The notes beneath the pieces were generated by a model. It saw only the letters and a program-made list of their open reading frames with translations. It ran no database searches and was not told the DNA's origin. A stretch of 64,000 nucleotides of DNA from Arcticibacter svalbardensis MN12-7 (GTDB lineage Bacteria > Bacteroidota > Bacteroidia > Sphingobacteriales > Sphingobacteriaceae), in contig NZ_AQPN01000103.1 of NCBI RefSeq assembly GCF_000403135.1, positions 1-64,000 of the forward strand. Reading direction: 5' to 3'. Shown here piece by piece: positions 62,807-64,000 of this stretch; the first letter of the stretch is position 1; each line of letters opens with the position of its first letter. Both the position numbers and the translations under genes were made by a program.

Positions 62807-64000
62807 ATGAAGTACGGATTTCTTTTATTTTGCATGGTATTCACGATCCCGCATTTACTTGTTGGGCAAACAACGAAAAGTACGTTGTCGGGGATAATCT
62901 ATGATCAAAATAAAATGTTGGTTCAGGGAGCAATAGTACGCTTGTTTTATCAACCCACCCAAACCCAATACGGTTGTTCCAGTAATGAATCAGGTCGGTT
63001 TTATCTGCCCGATTTAAAACCAGGTGGCCTTTACGAGATTGAGGTGATGGCTACGGGATATCCTACCTATCATCAAAAAGATTTTTATCTGCGATTCGAT
63101 GAACCCGAGCAGATTCAGATTACACTAAAAAACGCTGGAATTGAACTTCCGGAAGTAGTGATCAATTTAGCCATACCGGGTAAAACACAAATAAGCACAC
63201 AGCAAACCGGACTGTCTACCCAGATCGATCAAAAAATCTTTGGCAGTTTACCTGCTATAAAAAGAAGTATTCAGGATTATGTACGTTTAAATCCGCTCTC
63301 ATTCGGTCCATCCATTGCAGGGGGAAATTACAGACAGAACTTCATTACCATTGATGGTTCTGAATTTAATAACAACTTTGGTGTAGGCGAAAATTTACCG
63401 GGAAACGGAACGCAACCGGTATCACTTGACGCTATTGACCAGCTTTCAGTGAATGTCGCCCCCTTTAATGCCATTTGGGAATCTGGCTTTATCGGAAGTA
63501 CCATCAATATTATCACCCGGTCGGGGAGTAATAAAACGCAGGCCTCGGCTTACCGGTTTTTTCGTAATCAGAATAGTTACGGGAACCAGGTAGCTGACCA
63601 ATCTTTTGAAAAAGGAAAAATGTTTTATCATCAGGACGGCATCCGAATAGGAGGGCCTATTCTGCCAAATGAATTATTCTATTTTTTTAGTCTGGAAACA
63701 GAAAATGAGCAATATAACCCGCAACCGTATATTGCGGCTACCGCTGAAGCCCCCTATGGACGAAGTACAAACATCTCCAGGCCGCAAGCCACAGAGCTGA
63801 ATGAGATTGACAGTTACCTACGCAATACCTACCAATATGATCCGGGCAGCTATAGTAATTATGATTTTCAAAATAAGAGTACCAAAATACTGGGAAGAAT
63901 CGACTGGAACATATCTGCTAATAATACCTTCAGCATCCGATATAACCAATTAAAAAGTCTGCGGCCAGAACTGCTCAACGGATCAAGAAGCCCTTTAACC
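62807..64000 (+). CDS. Oar-like TonB-dependent receptor, truncated by the window end
   Basis: The frame from ATG 62807 stays open to the last base (398 codons, 3-prime end missing). It has a signal peptide (about 1-21, ending LLVGQ), a carboxypeptidase-regulatory-like domain (about 25-115, SGIIYDQNKMLVQGAIVRLF and SGRFYLPDLKPGG), and a plug start (IKRSIQDYVRLNPLSFGPSI, NFITIDGSEFNNNFGVGENL, then TINIITRSGSNKTQASAYRF). IRIGGPILPNELFYFFSLET resembles the IxGGPIxxKLFFF block of the other Oar-like receptors here. It is a different subgroup from the two complete ones, and a terminator separates it from the phosphodiesterase operon. Confidence 0.9.
   Translation, partial: MKYGFLLFCMVFTIPHLLVGQTTKSTLSGIIYDQNKMLVQGAIVRLFYQPTQTQYGCSSNESGRFYLPDLKPGGLYEIEVMATGYPTYHQKDFYLRFDEPEQIQITLKNAGIELPEVVINLAIPGKTQISTQQTGLSTQIDQKIFGSLPAIKRSIQDYVRLNPLSFGPSIAGGNYRQNFITIDGSEFNNNFGVGENLPGNGTQPVSLDAIDQLSVNVAPFNAIWESGFIGSTINIITRSGSNKTQASAYRFFRNQNSYGNQVADQSFEKGKMFYHQDGIRIGGPILPNELFYFFSLETENEQYNPQPYIAATAEAPYGRSTNISRPQATELNEIDSYLRNTYQYDPGSYSNYDFQNKSTKILGRIDWNISANNTFSIRYNQLKSLRPELLNGSRSPLT

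Noticed and set aside
1-64000. CRISPR arrays, tRNA or rRNA genes, insertion sequences
   Set aside because: No regularly spaced repeats, no cloverleaf-like segments, no ribosomal RNA sequence and no transposase-like frames were recognised on reading.

Overview
The window looks like chromosome of a Bacteroidetes, most plausibly a Sphingobacteriaceae member such as Pedobacter. The evidence is indirect but consistent: SusC/SusD pairs, ECF sigma/FecR switches, Oar-type TonB-dependent receptors with carboxypeptidase-regulatory-like N-termini, a Bacteroidetes-type TonB with an N-terminal NQEWIDVIFTGRNQEYGAYQLR-like segment, an UpxY-type antiterminator, A+T-rich intergenic DNA with TAnnTTTG-like promoter boxes, and few Shine-Dalgarno sequences. 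I saw no rRNA, tRNA, CRISPR array or intact insertion sequence.

Left part (1-10.6 kb): an Oar-like receptor and a short Hsp70/actin-fold protein on the minus strand; a TonB plus small lipoprotein pair on plus; a 42-residue conserved-looking small protein; a GH16 glucanase lipoprotein on minus; and a large kinase-less sensor/regulator (beta-propeller, Y_Y_Y, LuxR-type HTH).

Centre (10.8-42.3 kb, all plus strand): a Wzx/Wzy-type exopolysaccharide locus. It holds a Wza-like export lipoprotein, a Wzc-like tyrosine autokinase, an UpxY/NusG-like antiterminator, an O-acyltransferase, a Wzx flippase, three DegT-type PLP proteins, seven glycosyltransferases, a PglC/WbaP-like initiating phosphoglycosyltransferase, a Wzy-like polymerase, two asparagine-synthase-type amidotransferases (one frameshifted), a UDP-glucuronate 4-epimerase, a PL1 pectate-lyase-like lipoprotein, two paralogous FemAB-like acyltransferases bracketing a PhyH dioxygenase/PLP protein/GNAT cassette, and a PglF/CapD-type membrane dehydratase. 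Together these suggest an acidic, partly amidated and N-acylated polymer containing uronic acid and 4-amino-6-deoxysugars, with its own lyase.

Right part (42.6-64 kb): a nutrient-acquisition region with a phosphoester theme. It has a PI-PLC-like enzyme and a convergent metallophosphoesterase, then an ECF sigma gene separated from fecR-susC-susD by about 3.6 kb. That 3.6 kb holds remnants of YceI and VOC genes and two tandem paralogous lipoproteins of unknown function. A second, compact sigma-fecR unit follows, leading to an Oar-like receptor, a nucleotide pyrophosphatase/phosphodiesterase, a strong terminator, and another Oar-like receptor cut off by the window end.

Genes with non-ATG or alternative starts are flagged in their entries. 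Positions of domains are approximate because they were read by eye.
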